Shown: piece by piece, positions 34,660 to 43,551 of the stretch
How positions within the stretch are numbered: the first letter of the stretch is position 1
How the letters are laid out: each line of letters begins with the position of its first letter
NCBI RefSeq assembly: GCF_002220865.2
Contig: NZ_NHRJ02000003.1
Coordinates: 125,244-189,243 of the forward strand
DNA from: Paenibacillus xerothermodurans
Lineage (GTDB): Bacteria; Bacillota; Bacilli; Paenibacillales; NBRC-103111
Direction: 5' to 3'
DNA: 64,000 nucleotides
Notes under the pieces: model-generated
Told to the model about the DNA's origin: nothing
Databases searched by the model: none
The model's input: only the letters and a program-made list of their open reading frames with translations
Translations under genes and position numbers: made by a program

Positions 34660-34806
34660 TTAACGAATCGCCAGGGAGATCACCGTGGCCACCACTGCGA
34701 TTAGCAGCAGAAAGCCGAAAAATGCGCCAAAGCCAATGGCCGTATCCAGAAAATCATTGCTGGGTTCTTCGTTAATATGCAGCTCAGGATGTTTCACGTC
34801 GTTCAT
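34660..34806 (-). CDS. 48-residue membrane protein (YqzM-like)
   Basis: A short gene with a strong ribosome site (AAGGAGG, 7 bases before the ATG at 34806). The product has an acidic N-terminus (MNDVKHPELHINEEPSNDF) followed by one membrane helix (about residues 24-46, GFGAFFGFLLLIAVVATVIS). It resembles the YqzM family of small Bacillales membrane proteins, from memory; function unknown. It is convergent with dnaI and divergent from trxA, with a 305-base gap on the right that holds only the trxA promoter. Confidence 0.75.
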   Translation of the reverse strand: MNDVKHPELHINEEPSNDFLDTAIGFGAFFGFLLLIAVVATVISLAIR

Positions 34807-35039
34807 GATAGATCCTCCTTACAAGGCTTCGTTTATTCACGCTTTCATAAATAAGTAACACGGAATGTATTGCAAGAGTATGTATTTACCGGTTACTGCT
34901 AGTATACCCAACTTTTCAAACTATTGTAAAGGCAGCGAAAGTGACAATTATGCGACGGTTTGACATGTGCCACTGCAGTAGATGGCAGCAACGTCACTCA
35001 CAGTCACGGCAGGTAACATTTGGCTAAACGCCGGCGCGG

Positions 35040-35067
35040 TTGAAAATAGGGTGCGATGTGGTATACT
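35040..35067 (+). promoter_or_regulatory. Promoter of trxA
   Basis: TTGAAA at 35040-35045 and TATACT at 35062-35067, 16-base spacer, 45 bases before the trxA start. Confidence 0.65.
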
Positions 35068-35111
35068 TTACATGTTGACTACATTTTACCGTGCGAAAGG
35101 AGAACGTTATA

Positions 35112-35429
35112 ATGGCTATCGTAAATGTCACGGACCAATCTTTTCAGAATGAAGTGGAAGGATCAGGTACGGTTTTGGTTGACTTCTGGGCCCCATGGTG
35201 TGGACCTTGCAAAATGATTGCTCCTGTCTTGGAAGAGTTGGACAAGGAGCTCGGGGATAATTTGAAAATTGCAAAGGTGAACGTGGATGATAATCCGGAA
35301 TCGGCATCCCGTTTTGGCGTGATGAGCATCCCTACGCTGATCGTATTCAAAGACGGTCAACCGGTGGATAAAGTGGTAGGCTTCCAGTCCAAGGATGCGT
35401 TGAAGAACGTCGTCAGCAAACATCAATAA
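35112..35429 (+). CDS. trxA: Thioredoxin TrxA
   Basis: A 105-residue thioredoxin with the canonical FWAPWCGPCKM active site, cis-proline in MSIPTLIVFKDG and the usual length. It is the general cytoplasmic disulfide reductase. I chose the ATG 9 bases after AAAGGAG; an in-frame start 21 bases upstream overlaps the site. It precedes uvrC with a terminator in between, the same neighbour order as in Bacillus subtilis (trxA-uvrC). Confidence 0.96.
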   Translation: MAIVNVTDQSFQNEVEGSGTVLVDFWAPWCGPCKMIAPVLEELDKELGDNLKIAKVNVDDNPESASRFGVMSIPTLIVFKDGQPVDKVVGFQSKDALKNVVSKHQ

Positions 35430-35513
35430 ATTATTCGCGATTTTGCGTCTGTGAGCAGCTGCGTGAAGTGAATCTATAACGAATAGGTGTGCTTCCGAAA
35501 ACTCACAGATGAG

Positions 35514-35554
35514 AAAAAGCTCTTTTTCTGCTATGCTGGAAAAGGAGCTTTTTT
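35514..35554 (+). terminator. Terminator between trxA and uvrC
   Basis: AAAAAGCTCTTTTT and AAAAGGAGCTTTTTT arms around CTGCTATGCTGG. Confidence 0.88.
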
Positions 35555-35580
35555 GCCGTGTTGAAAGGAGAGGAGCAGCA

Positions 35581-37839
35581 ATGGCATCGCACGACGAGGA
35601 GCAGGTACGCAAGCAGCGGGCTGAAGCGATACGCAACAAGCTGGCGCTGCTGCCAGAGCAACCGGGCTGCTACCTGATGAAGAATAAAGACGACATTGTC
35701 ATTTACGTCGGTAAGGCAAAAGTGCTGCGCAATCGCGTGCGCTCCTATTTCACCGGGAGCCACAGCGCAAAAACGCAAGCGCTAGTTAACGAAATTGCCG
35801 ACTTTGAATATATAGTTACAACCAGCAATGTGGAAGCGCTGATACTTGAATGTAATCTGATTAAAAAATATAATCCGCGCTATAATGTGCTTTTAAAGGA
35901 CGACAAATCGTTCCCATACATCAAAATCACCAATGAAAAACATCCTCGGCTGGAGGTGACGCGGCGGGTAGTCAAGGATAAAGCAAAATATTTCGGACCC
36001 TACCCGAACGCTTTCGCAGCCCAACAGACCAAGAAACTGCTTGACCGCCTTTACCCGCTTCGCAAATGTAAGACGATGCCGGAGCGAGTGTGCCTATATT
36101 ATCATTTGGGACAGTGTTTGGCACCATGTGAGTATAACGTGGAGCAGGAAACATACGAGCAGATGGTGTTGGAAATCACTCGGTTTCTCAACGGCGGCCA
36201 CGACGAAATCAAGCAAGACCTGACCCGCAAGATGGAAGAAGCTTCGGAAGAGCTGAACTTCGAGCGTGCTAAGGAGCTGCGGGATCAGATCGTTCACATA
36301 GATGCGGTCATGCAAAAACAGAACATCACCACTTTGGACGCTGTTGACCGGGATGTGTTTGGTTTTGCCGTCGACAAGGGCTGGATGTGCGTACAAATCC
36401 TATACATGCGCCAAGGAAAGCTGATTGAGCGGCATGCTTCGATGTTTCCGTTTTACGGTGACCCCTATGAGGACTTCATCAGCTTTGTTACACAGTACTA
36501 CAGTGAAAACCCGGCGTTGCCGAAAGAGATCTTTTTGCCGGCGGATGCCGAAGAGCTGCCCTCCGCAGACCTAGCGTCCGTACCGAACGCAGCGGCTACA
36601 GCTGACCATGATGCTGCGCCAGTCGAGGCGCAAAGCGGGGTGGATGACTCAGAACGGCAGAATCGCGCGCTAGCTGCTGCCGCTACAGGAGCTATGGACG
36701 ATGGGCAGCGTGACGAGCAGCAAGATGTACCGCACATACATGCTCAAGCTGCATTGGATTCTGACGCGACCGGAGACCACAACACGAGTGCAGCGGCCGC
36801 CGACACAGGCAGCATTAAGACCGACGTGAAGGAAGCTTTGGAGAGCTGGTTGAAGGTGAAGGTCCACATCCCAAGGAGAGGTGCCAAGAAAAGTATGGTG
36901 GCGATGGCGTGCGACAATGCCCGTGTGGGGCTGGAGGAAAAGTTCCGGCTGATCGAGCGTGATGAGAGTCGCACGGTTAAAGCCGTGGAGAACCTCGGTG
37001 AATGGCTTGGCACGGGCATGATCCACCGCATCGAAGCGTTCGATAACTCCAATATCCAAGGCTCCGATCCGGTGTCGGCGATGGTCGTCTTCACAGACGG
37101 CAAACCGGACCGTAAGGAATACCGCAAATACAAGATCCGCACGGTGCAAGGACCGGACGACTATGAAACGATGAGGGAAGTCGTTAGACGCCGGTATGAG
37201 CGCGTGCTCAAAGAAGGCCTGCAGCTTCCGGATCTGATCGTGATCGATGGCGGCAGAGGCCAAATATCTGCAGCAACCGACGTACTGGAGAATGAGCTGG
37301 GATTGTACATTCCTGTGTGCGGACTTGTGAAGGACGCCAAGCACAAAACCTCCCAGCTCATGATCGGTGATCCCCCAGAAGTCGTGCCTTTGGCCCGAGA
37401 CAGCCAGGAATTTTATCTGCTGCAGCGCATACAGGATGAGGTGCACCGATTCGCAATCACATTCCATAGGGAAACGCGTGCGAAATCCATGATTGTGTCG
37501 CAGCTGGATTCCATACCCGGTGTTGGCGAGAAACGACGCAAAGCGCTGTTGAAGCACTTTGGCTCACTCAAAAAAATCAAAGAGGCCGCTATTGAGGACT
37601 TCCGTCCTCTCGGGATCGGGGAGAAGCTGGCAGCGCGAATTATGCGAGCATTGCATGGCGAACCGGATGAGGTGCCTGAGGCGGACAGCACTGCAGGGGA
37701 GCTGCCGCATGGAGCACCGGCGGCGGAGCAGTCCGCAACTGGACTGCTGCCGGATGTGCCCGCTGCGGATCACGCCGCAGCCGTGCATACCGAGCGCCAA
37801 CACAGCGTTCCTGCGATTGAGCCGGACGCTCGGCATTGA
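35581..37839 (+). CDS. uvrC: Excinuclease ABC subunit C with low-complexity insertion and tail
   Basis: UvrC makes the two incisions around DNA lesions marked by UvrA/UvrB. N-terminal GIY-YIG nuclease ([20 protein letters not shown]), Cys cluster at [20 protein letters not shown] with C-rich pattern, UVR helices near [13 protein letters not shown], RNase-H-like nuclease ([26 protein letters not shown]) and a C-terminal helix-hairpin-helix ([18 protein letters not shown]). At 752 residues it is about 150 longer than usual: residues ~325-412 are an Ala/Asp-rich insert between the UVR and RNase-H parts, and residues ~697-752 an Ala/Pro/His-rich tail. The frame is unbroken. The ATG follows AAAGGAGAGGAGCAGCA. 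Confidence 0.95.
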   Translation: MASHDEEQVRKQRAEAIRNKLALLPEQPGCYLMKNKDDIVIYVGKAKVLRNRVRSYFTGSHSAKTQALVNEIADFEYIVTTSNVEALILECNLIKKYNPRYNVLLKDDKSFPYIKITNEKHPRLEVTRRVVKDKAKYFGPYPNAFAAQQTKKLLDRLYPLRKCKTMPERVCLYYHLGQCLAPCEYNVEQETYEQMVLEITRFLNGGHDEIKQDLTRKMEEASEELNFERAKELRDQIVHIDAVMQKQNITTLDAVDRDVFGFAVDKGWMCVQILYMRQGKLIERHASMFPFYGDPYEDFISFVTQYYSENPALPKEIFLPADAEELPSADLASVPNAAATADHDAAPVEAQSGVDDSERQNRALAAAATGAMDDGQRDEQQDVPHIHAQAALDSDATGDHNTSAAAADTGSIKTDVKEALESWLKVKVHIPRRGAKKSMVAMACDNARVGLEEKFRLIERDESRTVKAVENLGEWLGTGMIHRIEAFDNSNIQGSDPVSAMVVFTDGKPDRKEYRKYKIRTVQGPDDYETMREVVRRRYERVLKEGLQLPDLIVIDGGRGQISAATDVLENELGLYIPVCGLVKDAKHKTSQLMIGDPPEVVPLARDSQEFYLLQRIQDEVHRFAITFHRETRAKSMIVSQLDSIPGVGEKRRKALLKHFGSLKKIKEAAIEDFRPLGIGEKLAARIMRALHGEPDEVPEADSTAGELPHGAPAAEQSATGLLPDVPAADHAAAVHTERQHSVPAIEPDARH

Positions 37840-37890
37840 GCACCTCGGCAGTGGGCGGAGCTCGCTAAATGCGCTGATATCATACTAAAG

Positions 37891-37926
37891 AAAAGACGAG
37901 TGCCGGTTTGGCATCTCGTCTTTTTT
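37891..37926 (+). terminator. Terminator of uvrC
   Basis: AAAAGACGAGTGCC-GGTTT-GGCATCTCGTC then TTTTTT. Confidence 0.92.
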
Positions 37927-37952
37927 AGTTGGCGCAGGTCAGGTGAACCCAC

Positions 37953-38088
37953 AGTGTGCTGAGCTGAGCGGAGCATCTTGCCCGTCAGTGCGCTGAGCTG
38001 AGCGGAGCGGCTTGCCGTGAGTGTGCTCAGCTGAGCGCAGCGGCTTGCCCGTCCGTGTGTTGAGCTGAGCGGAGCATCTTGCCCGGCA
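37953..38088. repeat. Tandem repeat, four copies of 33-34 bases
   Basis: The unit G(C/T)TGAGCTGAGCGGAGC followed by (G/A)(G/T)CTTGCC(C)GT starts at 37958, 37992, 38025 and 38059. It fills most of the gap between uvrC and the next gene. The core GAGCGGAGCGGCTTGCCGTG at 38000-38019 agrees at 18 of 20 positions with a piece of the direct repeat at 14887-14906. Confidence 0.88.
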
Positions 38089-38126
38089 GTCAGCTAAGAT
38101 CAGCAAGCAGGTAGCCCTGCTGTGCG

Positions 38127-39788
38127 CTATGAGGAGGTGGGCTGTGGGTCTCGTCTTTTTGTCACGCGATGCAACCATGATAAGATCCAGCCGACCAATG
38201 CAGGGAAGACCAAATAGAAAGTGCCGATCACATCCTGAGTGCCATCGCCCGTATCGATCAACGTCACGCCCATCAAAATGCTGTCCATGGTAGCGTGCGC
38301 GAAGAGCACGGTAAGGAAGCCGTATCGCAAGAAAAAGAAGCCGAAGATCAAACCGATGATACTCACTTCCACCAATCTCGTGTACACGGGGTAGATCGGG
38401 TACTGTGTGTGGCTCATGGCCCATACGATGCTTGGCAGCAGTACAGCTAAAAACCGGTTACGCACCAGTGCGAGGAAGAATGCGATCCCGAACAATCGGT
38501 AGATCGCTTCTTCCGAGATCGCTGCCGCCCACGCCAGCAGTGGGAATATGCCGGGCACCAGCATGTTCAGGACGGACTGGGAAGGATCGCTCACCGACCA
38601 CACGTCAAAATACTGGCTGCCGATAAAGTACATTCCCTGCTGTACGCCGAGAATGAACAGGCACAGCAGATAGCCCCGCCCCGTGGCTGTCATCACCTGG
38701 CTTCCGAAATCCCGGTCATGCCATTCGGCCACCGGGTCCCATCCCTGCCGCCTCCATAGGAATGTTCCGGCCAGCAGCGAAAAATAGACACTCACTGCCA
38801 TCAATACGGCCAAAGCGGTGACGAAACACAAGTAAACAATGGCCTGCAGCTGCGACGGCCCCGCACCATGAGCGGCCCGCAAAGCGGGCAGCATGTTGAT
38901 ATTGTTCGTAACATATATGGCAAGGAACACCAAGCTCAGCAGCCAACCGCGCCGGAAAGAGATCTCCTTCCGATAACGGATGATAATGTACAGCGCGGTG
39001 ATGGTCATCGCTAATGATACGCCCATACTGATATTCGTCATCAGAGCAGCTTTGGCATCCTGCTGCTCCTGCCACGACAAGAACGCAGCGGGGATGTTGA
39101 ACACGGGATGAAACGACACGACCGCACCGTTGGCTACCGACAAGGTCAAGTGTAGCGTGGCTTCTCCAATCCGTTCGTCCCGGCTCTCGTATAAATAGCG
39201 AGTGCCCACGGCCGGTCTTGGTCTGTCTCTACGTTCGGGCGCCGTGACGTTAGGCTCCTCCCGCACCCTGGTGAATTCTTCAAGCTCAAAGCCTTGCTCA
39301 ATTATTGCTTGCTCTGCGAGCTGCAGCGGCTCGGTAGCAGCCGTGGCGGCCGCCCGCTGTCTGAGTGCAGGCGTGGTGTACGCTTCCCAACCGATGATGC
39401 GTTGATTGGAATAATCCACATCAATGTAATATGTAGCTCTTTTCGCAGCATCATTGATCTCTACCTCAAAATAGTTCAGAGGCAGATTCTCAAAGTGTTT
39501 CACATACTCATCGTGCAGCTCCGCGTCTTCCAGGTAGGCGTGACGGACGGTGTAGGATTGGTGAAGTACACTGGTGCGGTAGTCGTCAGAGAGACCAAAC
39601 CGCTGCTGGACAAATTGTGCCGCAGCCTCAGCCGCCTCTTGTTTGGTGATGGCCGGGTCGTCTGCGCCCGTATCCGCAGCTGCACCAGGAGTTTGAAGAT
39701 ATACCGAGCCAATAATCACTGCTAGATACAGAACAATGCCGATCACTGCTAGCAGCAGTAGAGGGGGGTTGCTTCGCCGATTCGCCAT
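38127..39788 (-). CDS. CPBP family intramembrane metalloprotease with extracytoplasmic N-terminal domain
   Basis: A 553-residue membrane protein. One N-terminal helix (about residues 8-30), an extracytoplasmic region of about 200 residues with two similar halves (each a 'xA..A..F(V/I)..' helix then strand pattern, PepSY-like by my reading), then about eight membrane helices with the CPBP (Abi) motifs EEAIYRL (Glu-Glu) and SHTQYPIYP (His). CPBP proteins are Rce1-like glutamate proteases or bacteriocin self-immunity proteins. The ATG at 39788 follows AAAGGAGAG; an upstream frame start at 39833 has no site. Substrate unknown. Confidence 0.78.
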   Translation of the reverse strand: MANRRSNPPLLLLAVIGIVLYLAVIIGSVYLQTPGAAADTGADDPAITKQEAAEAAAQFVQQRFGLSDDYRTSVLHQSYTVRHAYLEDAELHDEYVKHFENLPLNYFEVEINDAAKRATYYIDVDYSNQRIIGWEAYTTPALRQRAAATAATEPLQLAEQAIIEQGFELEEFTRVREEPNVTAPERRDRPRPAVGTRYLYESRDERIGEATLHLTLSVANGAVVSFHPVFNIPAAFLSWQEQQDAKAALMTNISMGVSLAMTITALYIIIRYRKEISFRRGWLLSLVFLAIYVTNNINMLPALRAAHGAGPSQLQAIVYLCFVTALAVLMAVSVYFSLLAGTFLWRRQGWDPVAEWHDRDFGSQVMTATGRGYLLCLFILGVQQGMYFIGSQYFDVWSVSDPSQSVLNMLVPGIFPLLAWAAAISEEAIYRLFGIAFFLALVRNRFLAVLLPSIVWAMSHTQYPIYPVYTRLVEVSIIGLIFGFFFLRYGFLTVLFAHATMDSILMGVTLIDTGDGTQDVIGTFYLVFPALVGWILSWLHRVTKRRDPQPTSS

Positions 39789-39991
39789 GCGTTCTCTCCT
39801 TTGTTCACTGTGGTGCCGAGATTTGTTTTCCACAATATACTACCTTACCCTAGCATACATGCCTTGCGAAAATCCAATGAAATAAAGAGCATGCGGTGGG
39901 AAACCGCAGATAAGCAGAGAAAACACTCTCACTCGTAGTGCCAGTAGTTAAAAAAATAGGTTTCCACTCCCTTTTCCGACCGAAAGCGACT

Positions 39992-40020
39992 TTGTGCTGC
40001 CTCTGAAAGAGGCTTATAAT
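39992..40020 (+). promoter_or_regulatory. SigA promoter of the riboswitch-ktr unit
   Basis: TTGTGC at 39992-39997 and TATAAT at 40015-40020, 17-base spacer. The 200 bases between it and the CPBP gene hold no gene. Confidence 0.72.
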
Positions 40021-40029
40021 TCATATCAA

Positions 40030-40181
40030 TTGAATACGGCCGAATTTCTTTTGTGAAAACGGGGGAACCACTGTTTGTTTATAGGGGTGAATTCATCGCC
40101 ATCTTAGCATGGAATGATAGGGTACCTGTAAAACCCGAATCCGTCAGCTAACCCCGTAGGCTTATCACAGGAACCTAGAAT
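40030..40181 (+). ncRNA. c-di-AMP riboswitch (ydaO-yuaA leader)
   Basis: The conserved blocks of the ydaO-yuaA aptamer appear in order: ACGGGGGAACCA, GGGGTGAATTC, AGGGTACCTGT, then ACCCGAATCCGTCAGCTAAC and CCCGTAGGC. It lies between a SigA promoter and a terminator directly before a potassium transporter gene. c-di-AMP binding is known to turn such leaders off. Exact ends are approximate. Confidence 0.93.
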
Positions 40182-40210
40182 GAGGCATTGGGTTTCCAGT
40201 GTCTTTTTTT
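40182..40210 (+). terminator. Riboswitch expression-platform terminator
   Basis: AGGCATTGG-GTTT-CCAGTGTCT then TTTTTT, between the aptamer and ktrB. The natural reading is a genetic OFF switch. Confidence 0.85.
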
Positions 40211-40242
40211 CGTGCGTTGACGGCCGAGTTAGGGGTTAATTT

Positions 40243-41598
40243 ATGAAACTTGCATTGAAAAAAACCAATCTAACGCCCCCACAAATTCTGGTAATTGGCT
40301 TTGCCGTGATGATCAGCCTTGGCGCCACACTGCTGTCTTTGCCGATTGCGTCGGCGTCAGGGCAGCCACTTCCTTTTCTGGACGCGTTGTTCACAGCCAC
40401 ATCGGCGGCTTGCGTGACAGGGCTGGTCGTGGTTGACACGGGCTCCACATTTACCGTCTTTGGGCATATGGTTATCATTTTACTCATTCAAATCGGTGGA
40501 CTTGGCTTTATGACGATGGCGACATTGTTCTCCTTCGTGTTAAAAAAGCGCATTTCTCTGAAAGAGCGCCTGATTTTGCAGGAGGCGATGAATCAGAGCA
40601 GTATGGAGGGCATTGTCCGTCTCATCAAACGGGTGCTGCAATATGCGCTCACAATTGAACTAGTGGCTGCTATTATCTTCTCCATTCGCTGGTCATTTGA
40701 TTTTGGGCTTGCAAAAGGGATCTATTTGGGCGTGTTTCATGCGGTCTCCTTTTTCAATAATGCGGGCTTTGATCTGTTTGGTCCGATAACCGGGCCGTTC
40801 AGCAGTCTTACCTCGTATGCCTCGGATCCGATCATTAATATTGTTTCTATGGCGCTGATCATTTTAGGCGGTATCGGCTTTATCGTGCTGTCGGACTTGC
40901 TTGATTGGAAAGTAAATAAGCGACGGCTTTCGCTGCATTCCAAAGTTGTGTTAAGTGCTACCGGCTTTTTAATCGTATGTGGAGCTCTGGTCATCTTTAT
41001 GTTCGAATTTACTAACACCAAAACTTTAGGGACGCTAGACTGGCAAGGCAAAATATTAGCGGCATTTTTTCAGTCGGTATCCCCCAGAACCGCCGGAGCG
41101 AACTCACTCGACATTGCTGGTATGAGACAGGCTTCGCAATTTTTTATCATTGTGCTGATGTTTATCGGTGCTTCTCCCGGCTCGACAGGCGGCGGTATCA
41201 AAACCACGACTTTTACCACGCTGATCGGTGCAATGATCACTATGGTGCGCGGCAAAGAAGACATTGTGCTGTTCCATTACCGGCTTGGCAAGGACCGTAT
41301 CCTGAAGGCTACCACCATTACATTGCTTGCATTGGGACTGGTGATCTTCGTCTCGATGGTGTTGTCTACCACGGAGGATTATCCTCTCCTGATGATATTG
41401 TTTGAAGTCACGTCGGCTTTCGCTACGGTCGGTTTATCTATGGGCTTGACTCCTAATTTGACCGATGTCGGCCAGATCATGATTATTATAATGATGTTTA
41501 TTGGACGCCTGGGCCCGCTCACATTGGCTTACGCACTTGGACCAAAAGTAGAAAAGGAATTATACAGACACCCGGAAGGAAAAATTACAATCGGATAG
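40243..41598 (+). CDS. ktrB: Potassium uptake protein KtrB (TrkH family)
   Basis: A 451-residue potassium channel-like transporter subunit with four M1-P-M2 repeats. The four selectivity-filter regions are visible: TAACVTGLVVVDTG, FNNAGFDLFG, SVSPRTAGANSLD and FEVTSAFATVGLSMG, each with the conserved Gly. GSTGGGIKTTTF is the flexible gating loop of the family after the third repeat. It lies under a c-di-AMP riboswitch and is followed 13 bases later by its regulatory subunit gene. The ATG follows GTTAGGGGTTAATTT. Confidence 0.94.
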   Translation: MKLALKKTNLTPPQILVIGFAVMISLGATLLSLPIASASGQPLPFLDALFTATSAACVTGLVVVDTGSTFTVFGHMVIILLIQIGGLGFMTMATLFSFVLKKRISLKERLILQEAMNQSSMEGIVRLIKRVLQYALTIELVAAIIFSIRWSFDFGLAKGIYLGVFHAVSFFNNAGFDLFGPITGPFSSLTSYASDPIINIVSMALIILGGIGFIVLSDLLDWKVNKRRLSLHSKVVLSATGFLIVCGALVIFMFEFTNTKTLGTLDWQGKILAAFFQSVSPRTAGANSLDIAGMRQASQFFIIVLMFIGASPGSTGGGIKTTTFTTLIGAMITMVRGKEDIVLFHYRLGKDRILKATTITLLALGLVIFVSMVLSTTEDYPLLMILFEVTSAFATVGLSMGLTPNLTDVGQIMIIIMMFIGRLGPLTLAYALGPKVEKELYRHPEGKITIG

Positions 41599-41611
41599 GG
41601 GAACAGCACAC

Positions 41612-42274
41612 ATGAAACGCGGTCAATATGTCGTCATCGGTCTTGGGAGATTCGGTTCGAGTTTGGCAAAAGAATTAATCGAATTAGGATATGAGGTGCT
41701 GGGTCTCGATAAGGATGAAGAGGCCGTGGACGAAATGAGCGAGATGCTGACTCACGTGGTGGCGGCAGATTCTACGGATGAGGAAGTGCTGAGATCGCTC
41801 GGAATTCGCAATTTCGACTGCGCTGTAGTCGCTATCGGCGATGACATACAGGCTAGCGTTCTAACTGTGATACTGCTGAAGGATATCGGCGTCAAGCAGG
41901 TGGTAGCAAAGGCCCTTTCTGAGCTGCATGGTAAGGTGCTTGAGAAAATTGGGGCGGACCGGGTCATTTTTCCGGAGCGGGACATGGGTATTCGCGTAGC
42001 CCACCAGCTGGTATCACCAAATCTGCTTGACTATATCGAACTGTCCAGAGATTACACAATCGCCGAGCTGCAGGTGCCTAAAAGGCTGTGCGGACGTTCA
42101 CTGAAGGACCTGGATCCCCGTGCCAGATACGGCTGCAGCGTGGTTGCTATTAATAAGAAGAACAGCGTGATTATCGCCCCTACTGCAGAAGACACATTGG
42201 ACGATCAGGACGTAATGGTAGTGATCGGCACCAATGAGCAGATCGAATCGTTCGAGAACGCGGTCATCGGTTAA
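41612..42274 (+). CDS. ktrA: Potassium uptake regulatory subunit KtrA
   Basis: A 220-residue cytoplasmic RCK protein. The N-terminal Rossmann fold has VIGLGRFGSSLAKEL with an acidic residue (LDKDEE) after the second strand for nucleotide binding; the C-terminal RCK_C domain, from about residue 135 (TIAELQVPKRLCGRSLKDLD), is the part that binds c-di-AMP in known homologues. It forms an octameric ring on KtrB and gates it with ATP/ADP. Order ktrB-ktrA is reversed relative to Bacillus ktrAB. c-di-AMP would therefore act on both the RNA and the protein. Confidence 0.94.
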   Translation: MKRGQYVVIGLGRFGSSLAKELIELGYEVLGLDKDEEAVDEMSEMLTHVVAADSTDEEVLRSLGIRNFDCAVVAIGDDIQASVLTVILLKDIGVKQVVAKALSELHGKVLEKIGADRVIFPERDMGIRVAHQLVSPNLLDYIELSRDYTIAELQVPKRLCGRSLKDLDPRARYGCSVVAINKKNSVIIAPTAEDTLDDQDVMVVIGTNEQIESFENAVIG

Positions 42275-42338
42275 GGGGAGCGGCTTCGCGTGAGCTTGCC
42301 ACGGAAGCAGCACCCAGCGTGCAGCCCTAGTCGGCTGG

Positions 42339-43244
42339 TCATTGGCCGGTTTTGCCGGTAAAATAATTTCTCGCCTTCTCTATAAACTGCTGTGCCGACG
42401 GATGATGAACGGCCTCTTCTGTGAATAACAGGGAGGTCGTTCTTGTTGTTTGCTCCAGTGCCGGTATGAATCGTACGTGCAATTCATTCTCTTCTATATA
42501 ATGTCGGCGCAAATAAGATTCGGGCAGCAGCGTAGCTGTTTGGCAGGTGGACACCAGGCGGATGATCGCCTCGAATGAATCGATTTCCATCCTAACGTCG
42601 GGCTGGATAGCATAGCGGTGAAACAGTTCGTCCATCAGGACACGGTACCAGGTGCCGCGGGAGAAAAGAATCATAGGCAGTTCGTGCAGATCGCTGATTT
42701 CAATCGAAGCTTTATCCACAAACGGATGGCCACTTGGCAGTACTACACACAGGTGATCGTCGAACAAAGGGATGCACTGCAGCCCAGGGTGCTCGATTTT
42801 GGATGCGACCAGGCCGATATCCACTTTGCGTTCCTTTACCATGGGCACGATCTCATGGGTTTTGCCTGTCACCGCTTTAATGTCGGTGTTCGGATAATCC
42901 TTCGCATAGATCGTGATCAGATCAGGAAGAGTGGACTGCAATGTCGTAAGACTGGCCCCTATAATGATGCTCGAGGGTTTCTCCGTAGTCTTGAATTGCT
43001 CCAGCTCCCGCTGGAGCTTTCGTTCGAGATGCCGCTGCTCCAAAGCATATGAATAGCAAATCTGCCCGGCTTGTGTCAGTTCGAGTCGTTTTCCCTTGCG
43101 CCGAAACAGCTCCACGCCCAGCTCTTGTTCCAAACGCATAATTTTGCGGGACAGCGCCGGCTGTGAAATATTCAGGCTGTGAGAAGCCTTATTCAAGCTT
43201 TCCATTTCCACGACAACGGCGAAGATATCTATGTTTTCTAGCAA
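42339..43244 (-). CDS. LysR family transcription regulator
   Basis: A 301-residue LysR regulator: winged helix-turn-helix at residues 1-60 (SHSLNISQPALSRKIMRLEQ) and an effector-binding domain from about residue 90 (IIIGASLTTLQSTLPDLITIY). It is encoded divergently from sdhCAB with 307 bases between, and the intergenic dyads at 43313-43347 are natural operators. CcpC, the citrate-sensing LysR regulator of TCA-cycle genes in Bacillus, is the obvious comparison; the protein could be CcpC-like but could equally sense another acid. The ATG has a good site (AGAAGGGGAGC). Confidence 0.85.
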   Translation of the reverse strand: MLENIDIFAVVVEMESLNKASHSLNISQPALSRKIMRLEQELGVELFRRKGKRLELTQAGQICYSYALEQRHLERKLQRELEQFKTTEKPSSIIIGASLTTLQSTLPDLITIYAKDYPNTDIKAVTGKTHEIVPMVKERKVDIGLVASKIEHPGLQCIPLFDDHLCVVLPSGHPFVDKASIEISDLHELPMILFSRGTWYRVLMDELFHRYAIQPDVRMEIDSFEAIIRLVSTCQTATLLPESYLRRHYIEENELHVRFIPALEQTTRTTSLLFTEEAVHHPSAQQFIEKARNYFTGKTGQ

Positions 43245-43312
43245 AATGCTCCCCTTCTCTCCTAAAATTCGCTAGATTATGGGCTGGTGCAGCTTATGCA
43301 AAAATGGCATAA

Positions 43313-43347
43313 CTGATTATAAAGAATCAGCACTTCCATTATAAGTG
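43313..43347. promoter_or_regulatory. Two adjacent dyads, probable LysR operators
   Basis: CTGATT-ATAAAG-AATCAG (43313-43330), a perfect 6-bp inverted repeat, is immediately followed by CACTT-CCATTAT-AAGTG (43331-43347), a perfect 5-bp repeat of the T-N11-A form usual for LysR proteins. Confidence 0.6.
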
Positions 43348-43448
43348 ATAAAGCAGTACTATGTATATGTCACTTGTTGTTCACATTTTTATCAATCGAA
43401 TATGCATAAAAAAATGTCGATTCATGGAAAAAGGCGCAGCTAATTTTG

Positions 43449-43477
43449 TTGACGCTTGTTTGAGGCGGGAGTACAAT
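43449..43477 (+). promoter_or_regulatory. SigA promoter of sdhCAB
   Basis: TTGACG at 43449-43454 and TACAAT at 43472-43477, 17-base spacer, 75 bases before sdhC. Confidence 0.8.
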
Positions 43478-43551
43478 GAAATCTGTCTGTCAACATGTGA
43501 TCATGCTAAGCACTCAAGTAGTGCCCATTTTTAAGGGGGGAAAGGAATTCA

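Noticed and set aside
36670-37557. 295-codon open frame on the minus strand
   Set aside because: Antisense to uvrC; no ribosome site or recognisable protein.
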